Below are positions 4,236 through 5,038 of a stretch of 5,038 bases of DNA, piece after piece; position 1 is the stretch's first letter, and every line of letters begins with the position of its first letter. Source of the stretch: an uncultured Collinsella sp. (GTDB lineage Bacteria > Actinomycetota > Coriobacteriia > Coriobacteriales > Coriobacteriaceae); NCBI GenBank assembly GCA_902470265.1, contig CABRFW010000131.1:1-5038 (forward strand). Direction: 5' to 3'. The notes under the pieces are model-generated. The model saw only the letters and a program-made list of their open reading frames with translations, was not told where the DNA came from and made no database searches. The translations under genes were made by a program, and so were the position numbers.

Positions 4236-5038
4236 CTACACGTAGAACAGGATGTCGTCGTAGGTCGGGACCGGCCAGTAGTCGGCTGCCACGATCTCCT
4301 CCATGGCGTCCACGGCGGCACGCAGCGCATCCATAGCGGGAACGACCTCGTGCGCGTACACGTTGGCCTGCTCCTGGCCATCGAGGGCCTCAGCCTTCTG
4401 ATGCACGGCGTCAAGCGCCTTGATGGAGTCGTTGATGGTGGTGATGCCGTTGCAGAGCTTGTTGAGCGTGTTCTGCTCACACTGCATGGCGGCCTCGGCG
4501 CCGGCGGCACGAATAGTCTCAAGGCCCTTAGCGACCTTGGTGGCATAGGCGGTAATGACCGGGCGATAGGTACGACGCGCCTCGCGAACCATCGTGGTAG
4601 CCTCGATGTTCATGAGCTTGTTGTACTTCTCGAGCTTGCAGTCGTAGCGGCACTGGGCCTCGGCCTTGGTCAGGACACCCGTCTCCTCAAAGAGCGCAAT
4701 GGCCTTATCGGAAACAAAGGCGGGCAGGGCGTCGGCCGTGGTCTTATTGTTGGCAAGGCCGCGCTTCTCGGCCTCGATGGGCCACTCGTCGGAGTAACCG
4801 TCGCCGGAGAACAGGATGCGCTGGTGATCGGTCAGGACCTTCTTGCAGTACTCGAGCGCGGCGTCCTGGAACTTATCCTCGGGCGTACCCTCGAGTGCGT
4901 CGGCGAAGGACTTGAGCGACTTGGCCACGGCGGCATCGAGCACCAGGTTGGAGTCGGAGACGTTCTGCTCGGAGCCGCAGGCACGGAACTCGAACTTGTT
5001 GCCCGTGAAGGCGAACGGGGAGGTGCGGTTGCGGTCGG
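4236..5038 (-). CDS. glnN: Glutamine synthetase type III, C-terminal part (5' end outside window)
   Basis: The enzyme makes glutamine from glutamate, ammonia and ATP in the cytosol. The frame enters at the right edge and ends at TAG (4238-4236), with 266 complete codons visible out of about 700 usual for the family. The first visible residues, DRNRTSPFAFTGNKFEFR, are the highly conserved catalytic-region motif of GSIII (GlnN family), followed by SEQNVSDSNLVLDAAVAKSL. The rest is the GSIII-specific helical C-terminal domain, including HQRILFSGDGYSDEWPIEAE, KRGLANNKTTADALP and the closing WPVPTYDDILFYV. The GTG at 4943 is an internal Val codon, not a start. The gene converges on the tRNA and murT-gatD and is ended by its own terminator. 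Nothing looks truncated or frameshifted in the visible part; its promoter lies outside. Confidence 0.95.
   Translation of the reverse strand, partial: DRNRTSPFAFTGNKFEFRACGSEQNVSDSNLVLDAAVAKSLKSFADALEGTPEDKFQDAALEYCKKVLTDHQRILFSGDGYSDEWPIEAEKRGLANNKTTADALPAFVSDKAIALFEETGVLTKAEAQCRYDCKLEKYNKLMNIEATTMVREARRTYRPVITAYATKVAKGLETIRAAGAEAAMQCEQNTLNKLCNGITTINDSIKALDAVHQKAEALDGQEQANVYAHEVVPAMDALRAAVDAMEEIVAADYWPVPTYDDILFYV

Noticed and set aside
4941..4943. GTG as start of a 235-residue glnN
   Set aside because: The conserved GSIII motif DRNRTSPFAFTGNKFEFR lies upstream in the same frame, so the gene continues past the window edge.

Overview
The window looks like chromosomal DNA from a high-GC, gut-type Actinomycetota, most likely Collinsella or a close relative in the Coriobacteriia. 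This rests on the G+C-rich codon use, a MurT-GatD pair for peptidoglycan amidation, a type III glutamine synthetase, and intergenic palindromes of a style I associate with Collinsella. No 16S rRNA or other taxonomic marker is present, so the genus is an inference.

Layout: (1) 1-1004, + strand: the 3' part of a helical, TPR-like protein of unknown function that runs in from the left. (2) 1050-3224, + strand: a single-chain MurT-GatD fusion that amidates D-Glu in the lipid II stem peptide, ending in a strong hairpin terminator (3231-3269). (3) 3270-3503: no gene, but two tandem 55-nt palindromes exactly 80 bp apart and a stray half-copy of the terminator stem. (4) 3524-3600: an intact tRNA-Glu(TTC) with encoded CCA, an extended -10 promoter and its own terminator. 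(5) 3583-3859: a perfect 88-bp direct repeat, 189 bp apart, that copies the 3' end of the tRNA plus its terminator, with a GC-rich 101-bp spacer between the copies. (6) 3896-4112: an AT-richer, non-coding 217-bp element with 32-bp imperfect terminal inverted repeats, MITE-like, followed by an inverted, shortened relic of the tRNA terminator repeat (4129-4155). (7) 4172-4204: terminator on the - strand. (8) 4236-5038, - strand: the C-terminal part of glutamine synthetase III, running off the right edge.

The three recognised functions share a glutamate/glutamine theme: GSIII makes glutamine, MurT-GatD uses glutamine as amide donor on a glutamate residue, and the tRNA carries glutamate. They lie on different transcription units, so this is a metabolic link and not an operon. 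The roughly 1-kb intergenic block between the convergent murT-gatD and glnN genes is unusually dense in repeats and is the most interesting part of the window.
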